Of a stretch of DNA of 34,643 nt, positions 16,134 through 24,052 are shown piece by piece. The notes under the pieces were generated by a model. The model saw only the letters and a list, made by a program, of their open reading frames with translations. It did no database searches and was not told where the DNA came from. The translations under genes and the position numbers were made by a program. This DNA is from Planctomycetaceae bacterium (GTDB taxonomy: Bacteria > Planctomycetota > Phycisphaerae > UBA1845 > UTPLA1): positions 1 through 34,643 of the forward strand of contig WYBU01000023.1 of the NCBI GenBank assembly GCA_011525745.1. Reading direction: 5' to 3'. Position 1 is the first letter of the stretch. Every line of letters begins with the position of its first letter.

Positions 16134-17321
16134 GTGGCATTGCCGCTGAAATATCACTGGCGACATCTACTGTCGCGGCGCACGTCAACGCTGCTGACCG
16201 TACTGGTCGTCTCGGCGGTGGTCGGCGTGTTCACATGGATGGTCGGATTCGCCCTGGCACTGCGCGGTTCGCTCGCGGTGGCCGACGACGATCACAAGCT
16301 GATCGTCATCAAGCGCGGCGCGACGGCCGAGAGCAACAGCGCCATCATTCCCGAGGACGAAAGCCGCCTCGTGGCGCTGTCCGACGTCGCGACCGACGCG
16401 GCCACGGGCGAGCGGCTGATCAGCCCCGAGATGCTGACGCAGGTGTCGCTGCCGCGGCTGCGCGACGCCGGCCGCACATCCGCCAACGTGGCCGTGCGCG
16501 GCGTGACGCCGATGGCGTTCAAGGTTCATCGCAAAGTGCGCCTGGTGCGGGGCGCCTTGTTTGACCTTGGTGAGCCGCAGATCATCGTCGGCGCGGCTGC
16601 GGCCAAGCAGTTCGCGGGTCTGGAGATCGGATCGACGGTGCAACTCGGCAGCAGCGGTAATCGGCCGTATCGCGTGGTGGGCATCTTCAGCGCCGACGGC
16701 GGGCCGATGGAAAGCGAAATCTGGGGCTATCTCGAATCGCTCAAGAACGCGTACGGCCGGAGCATGTACTCGTCGGTCAATCTGCGGCTGCGCGACGGCG
16801 TCGATCCGCAGAACGTCATCGACGAAGTCGAAGGCCCGGCCATACAACTTTCGGCGTGGACCGAACCGGCTTACTGGTCGCAGCAGTCGGGCCTCATCAA
16901 GGCCTATCTGATGCTGGCCGGTTCGCTGATCGCGGTGATGTCGCTGGCGGCAATCTTCGCCATCGCCAACACGATGTTCAGCTCGGTGGCGGGCCGCACG
17001 CGTGAGATCGCCATGCTGCGGACGATCGGCTTTTCGGGGCGGCAGGTGCTGGCGGGATTTGTGATCGAATCGGTGCTGCTGGCGCTGATCGGGGGCATCC
17101 TTGGCTGCGCGGGGGCGATGGCGTGGCTGAACCTGGTGGGCAACCGTAAGGACATGTTCGGAATGAGCACGTTTACGACGATGGCTTTCGAGATCAATCC
17201 GAGTCCGCTGATGTGGGGCTGTTCGCTGGTGATGGTCCTTGCCGTCGGGGCGCTGGGCGCGCTGTGGCCGGCGCGGCGCGCGGCGGCACTGGACGTGATT
17301 ACGGCGCTGCGCCAGGTCTGA
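16134..17321 (+). CDS. ABC transporter permease, MacB/FtsX family (second, divergent copy)
   Basis: 395 aa if the GTG at 16134 is the start. One N-terminal helix (about 18-42, TLLTVLVVSAVVGVFTWMVG), an extracytoplasmic domain, and three C-terminal helices (about 270-295, 315-345 and 358-385), with the TREIAMLRTIGF coupling motif. The periplasmic domain carries a MacB_PCD-like pattern (RLVRGALFDLGEPQIIVG, PYRVVGIFSADGG). It differs from the other two permeases of the cluster in its extracytoplasmic domain and probably forms the other half of a heterodimeric channel. The third permease begins 26 bp after its stop. Confidence 0.92.
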   Translation: MALPLKYHWRHLLSRRTSTLLTVLVVSAVVGVFTWMVGFALALRGSLAVADDDHKLIVIKRGATAESNSAIIPEDESRLVALSDVATDAATGERLISPEMLTQVSLPRLRDAGRTSANVAVRGVTPMAFKVHRKVRLVRGALFDLGEPQIIVGAAAAKQFAGLEIGSTVQLGSSGNRPYRVVGIFSADGGPMESEIWGYLESLKNAYGRSMYSSVNLRLRDGVDPQNVIDEVEGPAIQLSAWTEPAYWSQQSGLIKAYLMLAGSLIAVMSLAAIFAIANTMFSSVAGRTREIAMLRTIGFSGRQVLAGFVIESVLLALIGGILGCAGAMAWLNLVGNRKDMFGMSTFTTMAFEINPSPLMWGCSLVMVLAVGALGALWPARRAAALDVITALRQV

Positions 17322-17347
17322 ATCGCCGCAGGGACCGAAACAATTCC

Positions 17348-18520
17348 ATGAATCTTCGTCTGATTTATCTTTATCACAACCTGTCGCGCAACAAGCTGCG
17401 GACGGCGCTGACGGCCGCCGCGGTGGCGCTGCCGCTGATGATTTACGTGCTTTCGACGGCGGTGGTGCGCGGCATCGAGGCTTACCTCGACAACTCGGTG
17501 AAACAACTTCGGCTGGCAGTGCAACACAAAGGATCGCTCATCTACTACTTGCCGGCCGGATACCGCGCGCGGATTCGCGCCCTGGATCCCGAGGGAAATC
17601 GCCTGTTGAGCATCTGCGGACTGCGCTGGATCGGCGGGCAGGTGCCCGGACAGCGTCGGCCGTTGTCGGCGCTGGCGGCCGATCATGAGACGTTTCCCCA
17701 GACGTTTCCGGATTACGAGATGACGCCGGAGCAGCTTCATCAGTGGATGACGGACCGGCAGGCGATCATCGTCGGGCGCGATACGGCGGCGCACTTCGGC
17801 TGGAAGGTCGGCGATCGGATCACGATCCGCCCGTCGCTGCCGCCGTACAGCCTGATGGAATTCCACGTCGTGTCGACGGCCGACAAGGCGACGGACACGC
17901 TAACCTTGTTCTTTCGCATGGACTATTTGCAGGAGGAATTGAAGAAGTATCCGGAGCTGGAGGGGCGCGTGGGCTTCTACTTCATCAAATGCGCCACCGG
18001 AGCGGACCTGAAGGAGTTCCGCGAGAAGATCGACGCCGAGTTCGCCGGCTCACTCGATGAGACGCGGACGGTCGATGAGAAGACGTTCATGAACGAGTTC
18101 ATCTCGCAGCAGTTCAACCTGCCGCGAACGCTGACGATTCTGTCGGGAATAACGGTGCTTGTGGCGATGCTGGCGGCGGCGAACACGATGGGGATGAATT
18201 TCCGCGACCGGCTGAACGAACTCGCGTCGCTGAAGGCGATCGGATTCGGCAGTGGCTTTTCGGTATTTCTGATTCAGCTTGAGAGCCTGGCCATCTGTGC
18301 CCTGGGCGGGCTGGCGGGCGCGGCGGCGCCGTACGTCGCGTTTACGTTCACACCGCTGAAGAACTTCTCCATCCCGGTTATCCAGACGCTCAACATCGAA
18401 CCGCGCGTGTGCGTCGAGGCGCTGATCGTCGCCGCCGCGATCGGCGCGACCGCCGGCGCCTGGCCGGCGTGGATGGCGGCCAAGCTGAAAGTGGTTCATG
18501 CCCTGCGGGCGCTGGAGTAA
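17348..18520 (+). CDS. ABC transporter permease, MacB/FtsX family (third copy, paralogue of the first)
   Basis: 390 aa from ATG 17348. Same layout as its siblings: N-terminal helix (about 20-42), periplasmic domain and three C-terminal helices with coupling motif DRLNELASLKAIGF. The periplasmic domain aligns with that of the first permease (LRLAVQHK, LDPEGNRLLSICGLRWIGGQ, GWKVGDRITI, PPY). With one ATPase for three permeases, either two alternative heterodimers share the ATPase or one permease belongs to another ATPase. Confidence 0.92.
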   Translation: MNLRLIYLYHNLSRNKLRTALTAAAVALPLMIYVLSTAVVRGIEAYLDNSVKQLRLAVQHKGSLIYYLPAGYRARIRALDPEGNRLLSICGLRWIGGQVPGQRRPLSALAADHETFPQTFPDYEMTPEQLHQWMTDRQAIIVGRDTAAHFGWKVGDRITIRPSLPPYSLMEFHVVSTADKATDTLTLFFRMDYLQEELKKYPELEGRVGFYFIKCATGADLKEFREKIDAEFAGSLDETRTVDEKTFMNEFISQQFNLPRTLTILSGITVLVAMLAAANTMGMNFRDRLNELASLKAIGFGSGFSVFLIQLESLAICALGGLAGAAAPYVAFTFTPLKNFSIPVIQTLNIEPRVCVEALIVAAAIGATAGAWPAWMAAKLKVVHALRALE

Positions 18521-18675
18521 CGTGGGAAAAGTCGAAAGCCGAAACGTCCAGACGTCGAAACGCGCGGCCGGGCGACTCGCACTGTTTTTGCGAGTCGCGA
18601 TTGCAGTGAACGTGCGTGAAAAGCCCGTCACGATCCAGGAAAGCCGCCGTACGCCGATCAACGGACCGGAATGCC
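18521..18675. repeat. A-rich 'gtcgaaa' repeat downstream of the ABC operon
   Basis: Immediately after the last permease is a stretch of related words (aaaagtcgaaagccgaaacgtc, then gacgtcgaaacgc). Similar stretches occur at 25418-25450 and, in reverse orientation, at 30132-30158; the IVS stem in 23S has a similar 'tagaaact' pattern. No gene is seen. Confidence 0.5.
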
Positions 18676-18880
18676 TCACCGCCGCTCCCTCACGGGCGCG
18701 GTCCGGTTCAGGAGAGTTGAGTCGGGCAGCGGATCCGAACCGCGCCCGTGAGGAAGCGACGGGTGGCGCGCCGAATTGGGCGGTTGTAGAGCTTGGGACT
18801 CGTCGGCCGACAACGAAGTGCGATCATGACGCCCGCACCGTGGCGCGTTCCGGCGGTCCTTGACGGTCGCGGATTGGTTA
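18676..18880. repeat. Composite intergenic repeat, copy B
   Basis: Same order of parts as copy A: arm (ctccctcacgggcgcggt), reverse arm (gatccgaaccgcgcccgtg, 18732-18750), tail (gggactcgtcggccgac, 18795-18811) and a second forward arm (gttccggcggtccttgacgg, from 18847). It lies between two convergent genes, the last permease and the aminotransferase, where it could also serve as a hairpin barrier to transcription. Confidence 0.75.
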
Positions 18881-18916
18881 AGCAGATTTGTGGCGGATGC
18901 CGAAACGTAATCGCCG

Positions 18917-20095
18917 TCATTTGCGGCCGAGCAGCTTTTCCAGGCGGTCGAGCCCTTTGTCGATCTGTTCCATGCTGGTGGCGAACGAGAGTCGCACGTG
19001 GTCGTCGCTGCCGAAGGCGATGCCGGGGACCAGTGCGACGTGCGCCTTTTCAAGCACCAGCCGCGAGAATTCAACCGAGCCTGTCACGCCGAGCGCCGCG
19101 TACGTGGCGCGCACGTTTGCGAAGCAGTAGTACGCCCCGGTCGGCTGGACGCAGGCAACACCGCGGAGCGTGTTGAGCCGCGCGTGCATGTGCCGGCCGC
19201 GTTGCTGATAGGCGCGGCGCATCTCGTCGACGCCCGACTGATCGGCTCGCAGCGCATCGGCCATGCTGTACTGATTGAACGTGCACGGCCCGCTGGTCGT
19301 GTGCGACTGCACCCGGGACATGGCCGCGATGATCTCCGGCGCAGCCGCTGCGTAACCAACGCGCCAGCCGGTCATCGCGTAGGTCTTGGCGGGCGAGTTG
19401 ATCGTGATGGTTCGATTGCGTGCATCATCGTCGACGGCCGCGAAGCTGAGGTAATCGACGCCGTCGAATCGCAGCCGGTCGTAAAGCTCGTCGGCAAGCA
19501 CCGTCACTCGGGTGCCCCGAAAGACGCTCGCGATAGCGCGCGTTTCGTCCGGCGTGTAGGTGAAGCCGCCGGGGTTCGAGGGGCTGTTGAGGACGAAAGC
19601 GCGGGTCCGCGGCGTGAGCGCTTCGCGAATCTGCTCCGGTCGCAGCTTGAAGCTGTTGGACTCGTCGCCGAGCAACGGCTTGACGATGCCGCCGTTGATC
19701 TTGACCTGTTCCGGAAAGCTCACCCAATACGGGACAGGCAGAATCACTTCGTCGCCGGGATCGAGCAAGGCGGCAAACGCCAGGTAGATGGCCTCCTTGG
19801 CGCCGCACGTAATGATGATGTTTTTCGGCTCGAAGCTCAGACCGTTCTCGCGGCTGAACTTCTCGCAGACGGCCTGTCGGGCCTCGATCACGCCGGCGGC
19901 CGGAGCGTACTTGGTCTTGCCGGCGTCGATGTGTGCATGGGCGAAGGCCTTAATGTGGGGCGGCGTGTCGAAATCCGGCTCGCCGGCGCCGAACGCGACG
20001 ATGTCGTGACCGGCCCGTTTGAGTTCCGCGGCCTTGGTTGAGACGGCGATGGTGGCGGATTCGGCAAGGGCCTGGACGCGTTGCGAGAGCGGCAT
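18917..20095 (-). CDS. Class I pyridoxal-phosphate aminotransferase (aspartate aminotransferase type)
   Basis: 392 aa from ATG 20095, which is preceded at 8 nt by GGAG; the ATG eight codons upstream has no ribosome-binding site. Signature parts: GAGEPDFDTP near residue 36, YAPAAGVIEAR, the LNSPSNPGG block, ADELYD with the Asp and Tyr that contact the cofactor, and the PLP lysine K237 in NSPAKTYAMTGWRVGY. This order is that of subgroup I-gamma/1-beta aspartate aminotransferases (as in Thermus and Rhizobium), which move the amino group of Asp to 2-oxoglutarate and may also accept prephenate or aromatic substrates. A role in aromatic amino acid metabolism would fit the trpS and tryptophan dioxygenase genes 3 kb away, but this is only suggestive. 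Confidence 0.93.
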   Translation of the reverse strand: MPLSQRVQALAESATIAVSTKAAELKRAGHDIVAFGAGEPDFDTPPHIKAFAHAHIDAGKTKYAPAAGVIEARQAVCEKFSRENGLSFEPKNIIITCGAKEAIYLAFAALLDPGDEVILPVPYWVSFPEQVKINGGIVKPLLGDESNSFKLRPEQIREALTPRTRAFVLNSPSNPGGFTYTPDETRAIASVFRGTRVTVLADELYDRLRFDGVDYLSFAAVDDDARNRTITINSPAKTYAMTGWRVGYAAAAPEIIAAMSRVQSHTTSGPCTFNQYSMADALRADQSGVDEMRRAYQQRGRHMHARLNTLRGVACVQPTGAYYCFANVRATYAALGVTGSVEFSRLVLEKAHVALVPGIAFGSDDHVRLSFATSMEQIDKGLDRLEKLLGRK

Positions 20096-20218
20096 GGCGG
20101 CGACTCCGGTTTTTGACATATCGGCATGTTATGGCGCGAGGTTGTGGTGTGCCACGTGCGCGCGCTTGGCCTCAAACTCGCCGAGTCTTAACACGCGACC
20201 GGGCCAGGTAAACGCCCG

Positions 20219-20446
20219 GAGCGTGTTCCGACGCTCCCTCGCGGTCGCGGTTCGGTTCAGGAGGGTTGGGCGGATGCTGTTCCGAACCGGCGGATGTTGA
20301 TCCGAACCGCGCCCGTGAGGAAGCGGCGGGTGACGCCATGAATCGGCTCGGGGCGTGATGCTGGTGACTCGTCGGACAACGACGCAGTGCGATCACTGCG
20401 CTCGCACCGCGGCGTGTTCCGACGCTCCCTGACGGTCGCGGTTCGG
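20219..20446. repeat. Composite intergenic repeat, copy C
   Basis: The longest copy: forward arm (ttccgacgctccctcgcggt, from 20225), a small internal duplication of the reverse arm (ttccgaaccggcggatg, then tgatccgaaccgcgcccgtg at 20298-20317), tail (gactcgtcggacaacga) and second forward arm (cgctccctgacggtcgcggt, from 20423). It fills most of the 446-bp gap between the aminotransferase and the divergent gene at 20542. Confidence 0.75.
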
Positions 20447-20541
20447 CCAAAGCGGCGAAATTGCGAAGCACAACGCTAGAATGACCGTGTGCGTCCCATG
20501 CGAAACGGGCGCTTGTTCGCCCGATCACGAGGTTTCGGAAC

Positions 20542-20952
20542 GTGTCCCAATCTCCTTCCCGTGTACTCGACGTCGGCAACTGCAATCCCGATCACCACAA
20601 GATTCGCATGATGCTGGAGCGACACTTCGACGTGTCGATCGACCGCGTCATGTTCGTGGACGAGGCCTTGGACCGCATGCGCCGGACACGGTACGACCTG
20701 GTGTTGGTTAATCGATTGATCTTCGAGGATCAGAGCGAGGGGATCGATCTGCTGCGGCGGGTTAAAGGCGACGCGAGTGTTTTGAAGGCGCCGATCATGC
20801 TGGTGAGCAACTACGCGGAGGCGCAGGCGGCGGCGACGGCGGAAGGCGCGACGCCGGGTTTCGGCAAAGACAAGCTGTTTTCTGATGAGACAATCAAGCG
20901 GCTGCGGCAATTCCTGAAGCCGCGGGAGCGGCAGGGCGCGGTTCCAATGTGA
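20542..20952 (+). CDS. Degenerate receiver-domain protein (pseudo-response regulator)
   Basis: 136 aa from GTG 20542, with an ACGAGG ribosome-binding site about 8 nt upstream. The length and pattern (VLDVGNCNPDHHKIRMMLE, RTRYDLVLVNRLI, DLLRRVK, PIMLVSN) follow a CheY-like receiver. However, the phospho-acceptor Asp at the end of strand 3 is replaced by Asn (VLVNR) and the N-terminal acidic pair is reduced. It cannot be phosphorylated in the normal way and probably works as a constitutive or ligand-set protein-interaction domain. A Lys near the end (GFGKDK) may be the remnant of the conserved lysine. No partner is adjacent. Confidence 0.75.
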   Translation: MSQSPSRVLDVGNCNPDHHKIRMMLERHFDVSIDRVMFVDEALDRMRRTRYDLVLVNRLIFEDQSEGIDLLRRVKGDASVLKAPIMLVSNYAEAQAAATAEGATPGFGKDKLFSDETIKRLRQFLKPRERQGAVPM

Positions 20953-21094
20953 AATTCCGGGGACGGTCTGCGCGCGGTCGTGAGGGTCGACGCGGAATTG
21001 CGCGGGGCAGGCTTGACGACCGGATTGTCCCTGTCGTTCGCCTGCGGTCCAGATTCGCGTGGGCTGCCGGCTTGTGCCGCGCGACCCGGCCGTT

Positions 21095-22276
21095 TTACAG
21101 CGCTTTTCGTGAAAACAACTCGCCCGGTTCGCGGCGGACGAGACCTTTGAGCTGAAGCGACGTTAGCGCGGATGCAACGCCGGCCGGCGGCAGGCCGCTC
21201 AGGTCCGTCAGCGTCTCGACCGACACCGGCTCGGCCGGCAACGCGTCCAGCAGGCGACGCTCGGCGTCGCTGAGCTTCAAGGTCGATGTCAGCGGAAGCA
21301 GCGGCTGGTCGGAGGCGGCATCGGCATCCGGACGCGCGGCTTCGTCGTGCGTTGCACCCGCGCGCGGCAGCAGAATGCGACCCACGTCGCCGAGTTCATC
21401 GAGAATGTCGGGCAGGCAGGTCACAAGCTTGGCGGTTCCATTGCGAATGAGTCGATGGCAGCCGTCGGAGTGCGACGTGTCGATGCGTCCCGGCACGGCG
21501 AACACTTCGCGGTTGTATTCGTTGGCCGCGGAGGCGGTCAGCAGCGCGCCGCTGTGTTTGGCGGCCTCGACGACGAGCACGCCGAGCGACAAACCGGCGA
21601 TGATGCGATTGCGGCGAGGGAAGTTGAACTCGGCGGGCGGAACGTCCATCGGGAACTCGCTGATCAGCGCGCCGTTCTCGACGATTCGATCGGCCAGTTC
21701 CTCGCTGCGCGGCGGGTAGAGATACTTCATTCCGCAACCTAGCACGGCAAGGGTGCGACCTTTGGCCAGCAGCGCGCCGCGGTGAGCGGCGGTGTCGATT
21801 CCGAGCGCCATGCCCGAGACGATCGTCAGGCCGACTTCGGCGGCCAGCGCGGCGAAGCGCTCGGCCTGCTCGGCGCCGTAGCGCGAGCAGTGGCGCGAGC
21901 CGACGATCCCGAGGGCGACGGCATCCTCGGGCTGCAAGCGCCCGCGGACGTAGAGCACCGGCGGCGGGTCGGGCGTGCGCCGCAGCGGTTGCGGATAGTC
22001 AGGGTCGGAAACACAGATGATGCGGACGCCGCGCGCACAGGCCGCCTCGATCTCGGCTTCGACGGCGTCGTCGTTGTTGCCGGCGATGCGCTGCGCCGCT
22101 TTGGGACCGATGCCTTTGACGCGTTCCAACCGCGCGGCCGACTGCCCGACGACGGCCCGCGGATCGCCGAAGTGCTCGACGAGGCGCGCGATCAGGATCG
22201 GGCCAAGGCCATCGACGAGATGCAGGCGCAGATAGGCGCGGGCGGCGTCGCTGACCGCGGAAAGCTCGATGGACAT
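21095..22276 (-). CDS. dprA: DNA-processing protein DprA (Smf)
   Basis: 393 aa from ATG 22276. An N-terminal helix-hairpin-helix region (VKGIGPKAAQRIAG) is followed by the Rossmann-like DprA core: GIVGSRHCSRYG, SGMALGIDTAAHRGAL, LGCGMKYLYPPRSEEL, SEFPMD, FNFPRRNRIIAGLS and AKHSGALLTA. A C-terminal winged-helix domain of about 60 residues follows (LLDALPAEPVSVETLTDLSG). DprA binds incoming single-stranded DNA during transformation and loads RecA. The gene begins 2 bp after the stop of the DUF2203 gene, so the two are co-transcribed. Together with pilT it hints at natural competence, although comEC and others are not in view. Confidence 0.95.
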   Translation of the reverse strand: MSIELSAVSDAARAYLRLHLVDGLGPILIARLVEHFGDPRAVVGQSAARLERVKGIGPKAAQRIAGNNDDAVEAEIEAACARGVRIICVSDPDYPQPLRRTPDPPPVLYVRGRLQPEDAVALGIVGSRHCSRYGAEQAERFAALAAEVGLTIVSGMALGIDTAAHRGALLAKGRTLAVLGCGMKYLYPPRSEELADRIVENGALISEFPMDVPPAEFNFPRRNRIIAGLSLGVLVVEAAKHSGALLTASAANEYNREVFAVPGRIDTSHSDGCHRLIRNGTAKLVTCLPDILDELGDVGRILLPRAGATHDEAARPDADAASDQPLLPLTSTLKLSDAERRLLDALPAEPVSVETLTDLSGLPPAGVASALTSLQLKGLVRREPGELFSRKAL

Positions 22277-22278
22277 AT

Positions 22279-22704
22279 CTATTCGATGGGCTGCCGGCCG
22301 GCGAAGCCCGTTTCGAGTTCGTGCCAATGCGCGATCTTGTCTTCGCCCTGCAGCCAGCAAAGATAGATCGGACGGCCATCCTTTTCGGCGGGGAAGTCGA
22401 CCAGGCCGCGCTGGGCGTCCTTGAGTTCGCAGCCGATGTCGGTCAGTTCGTCGACCAGTTCGTGCAGGTGCTCGAACTTGTGCGTGTGCGCATCGCGCAG
22501 TGCCTGCCCGGAGAGTTCGCCGACCGGCCTGTGCGTGCGCAATCCCTTCTCCAGCTCGGCGACTTCGGCAAAGGTGCGCACAATGTCTTCAACGATGCGG
22601 CGTACGAGCGGCAGCGTGCGATTGGCATGATCGAGCGTGAACCGGATCGCAGGCTCCGCCTTGCGCCGGGGGCGTTTTTCGCGTTTCGTCGGCTGCGTCG
22701 CCAT
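22279..22704 (-). CDS. DUF2203 family protein
   Basis: 141 aa. The basic N-terminus (TKREKRPRRK) is followed by the DUF2203 pattern: FTLDHANRTLPLVRRIVEDI, then helices, and the C-terminal block GLVDFPAEKDGRPIYLCWLQ with WHELETGFAGRQPI. The function of the family is unknown; it is a small helical protein. Start ATG 22704 with CGGAG 7 nt upstream. It is the first gene of a two-gene operon with dprA. Confidence 0.9.
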   Translation of the reverse strand: MATQPTKREKRPRRKAEPAIRFTLDHANRTLPLVRRIVEDIVRTFAEVAELEKGLRTHRPVGELSGQALRDAHTHKFEHLHELVDELTDIGCELKDAQRGLVDFPAEKDGRPIYLCWLQGEDKIAHWHELETGFAGRQPIE

Positions 22705-22890
22705 AAGAGTCTCCGTGCATCCTGCAGTTCTGCGCTTGCAGCGTAGCCCGCGACGATGGCGGAGTCAATGCGTCCGACTTGACGGCGCGCGGCGCGATGC
22801 GATATCACCATGAGCAGCGCTGGGGAACTCGGTGAGCGTCGGTGATGAAATGCTGTTCGGCGCAAGTGGGGATTTCTGCGTAGCGCGGTT

Positions 22891-22972
22891 TGATCCGAGT
22901 CGCAAGCGCCAGCGCGGCGGAGCGTGCGCGATTCAGAGGCGACCCCGGCGCTTGCGCTTGGGGCTCCGATCA
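22891..22972. repeat. Hairpin repeat 'tgatccgagtcgcaagcgcc', copy 1
   Basis: An imperfect inverted repeat: tgatccgagtcgcaagcgcc at 22891-22910 faces ggcgcttgcgcttggggctc and ccgatca at 22947-22972. A related hairpin lies at 29923-30005 and a partial one at 31464-31497. It is in the divergent region between DUF2203 and trpS (22705-23024), which otherwise shows nothing. Confidence 0.65.
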
Positions 22973-23024
22973 GGCAGCGGCGCTTGAGCTTCAGGCTCGA
23001 AGCAGCGGACTGGAGAAGGCAACG

Positions 23025-23999
23025 ATGGCGGAAGCGCGCAAACGGTATCTTTCGGGCAATCAACCGTCCGGTTTGTTGCACCTCGGGAACTATTTCGGCG
23101 CGATCCGCGAGCACATCGCCCTTCAGGACGAAGGCGAAGGCTTCTACTTCATCGCCAACTATCACGCCTTGACCACGATCCGCGACGCGGAAAAGCTGCG
23201 CCAACTGACGTTTGACGCGGCCGTCACCTATCTCGCGTGCGGCCTCGATCCCAATAAGTCCTGCCTGTTCCGCCAGAGCGACGTGCCCGAGGTCACGGAG
23301 TTGACGTGGTTGCTGATGACGGTGACGCCGATGGGCCTGCTGGAGCGAGCCGTTTCCTACAAAGACAAGATTTCGCGCGGGCTGTCGGCCGAAGCCGGAC
23401 TGTTCAATTACCCCGTGCTGATGGCGGCGGACATTCTGGCATATCAGTCGGACGCGGTTCCGGTAGGCGAAGACCAGGTGCAGCACGTCGAGATCACGCG
23501 CGACATCGCCGGGGCGTTCAACCGCGCTTACGGGGAGGTTTTCAAGCTGCCGGTTTACAAGCTGGGCGTTGCGCCGTACGTGCCGGGGACGGACGGCGGG
23601 AAGATGAGCAAGAGCTACGGCAACGCGATCGACATTTTCGCGGAGGGCAAGGCGCTGCGGGATATCGTGATGGGCATCAAGACCGACTCGACGCCGGTCG
23701 AAGCGCCGAAGGACCCGGCGAAGTGCAATATTTTTGCGCTGTATGCGCTGATGGCGACGCCGGCGGAGAAGCAGGAGATGGAGGCGCGCTACCGCCGGGG
23801 CGGCATGGGTTACGGCGAGGCAAAGAAGGCGCTGGTGGCGAAGATCGAGTCGTATTTCGCCGATGCGCGGGCGCGGCGGGCCGAGTGGGCGTCGCATCCG
23901 GACCGGGTAGAGGAGGTGTTCCGGCACGGCGCGCAGCGCGCGCGGGCCGAAGCGCGGCTTACGCTCGATGCGGCGCGGGCGGCGTGCGGGGTGGCGTAG
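23025..23999 (+). CDS. trpS: Tryptophanyl-tRNA synthetase
   Basis: 324 aa from ATG 23025, with GGAGAAGG 5 nt upstream; the open frame extends further but into the hairpin repeat. The class I signature sequences are present: PSGLLHLGN near the N-terminus (HIGH equivalent) and GGKMSKSYGN near residue 190 (KMSKS). The central block VGEDQVQHVEITRDIA is typical of TrpS. The enzyme charges tRNA-Trp with tryptophan in the cytoplasm. The tryptophan 2,3-dioxygenase gene follows after 53 bp on the same strand, so supply and breakdown of tryptophan may be co-transcribed. Confidence 0.97.
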   Translation: MAEARKRYLSGNQPSGLLHLGNYFGAIREHIALQDEGEGFYFIANYHALTTIRDAEKLRQLTFDAAVTYLACGLDPNKSCLFRQSDVPEVTELTWLLMTVTPMGLLERAVSYKDKISRGLSAEAGLFNYPVLMAADILAYQSDAVPVGEDQVQHVEITRDIAGAFNRAYGEVFKLPVYKLGVAPYVPGTDGGKMSKSYGNAIDIFAEGKALRDIVMGIKTDSTPVEAPKDPAKCNIFALYALMATPAEKQEMEARYRRGGMGYGEAKKALVAKIESYFADARARRAEWASHPDRVEEVFRHGAQRARAEARLTLDAARAACGVA

Positions 24000-24052
24000 C
24001 GTCGCGCGGATTCACGAACACGAAAGCACATCCATCATCCGGCGATCAGGAC

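Noticed and set aside
23306..24052. Extension of the dioxygenase frame upstream into trpS
   Set aside because: The added 249 codons are Gly/Arg/Ala-rich out-of-frame translation of trpS; ATG 24053 gives the normal family start.
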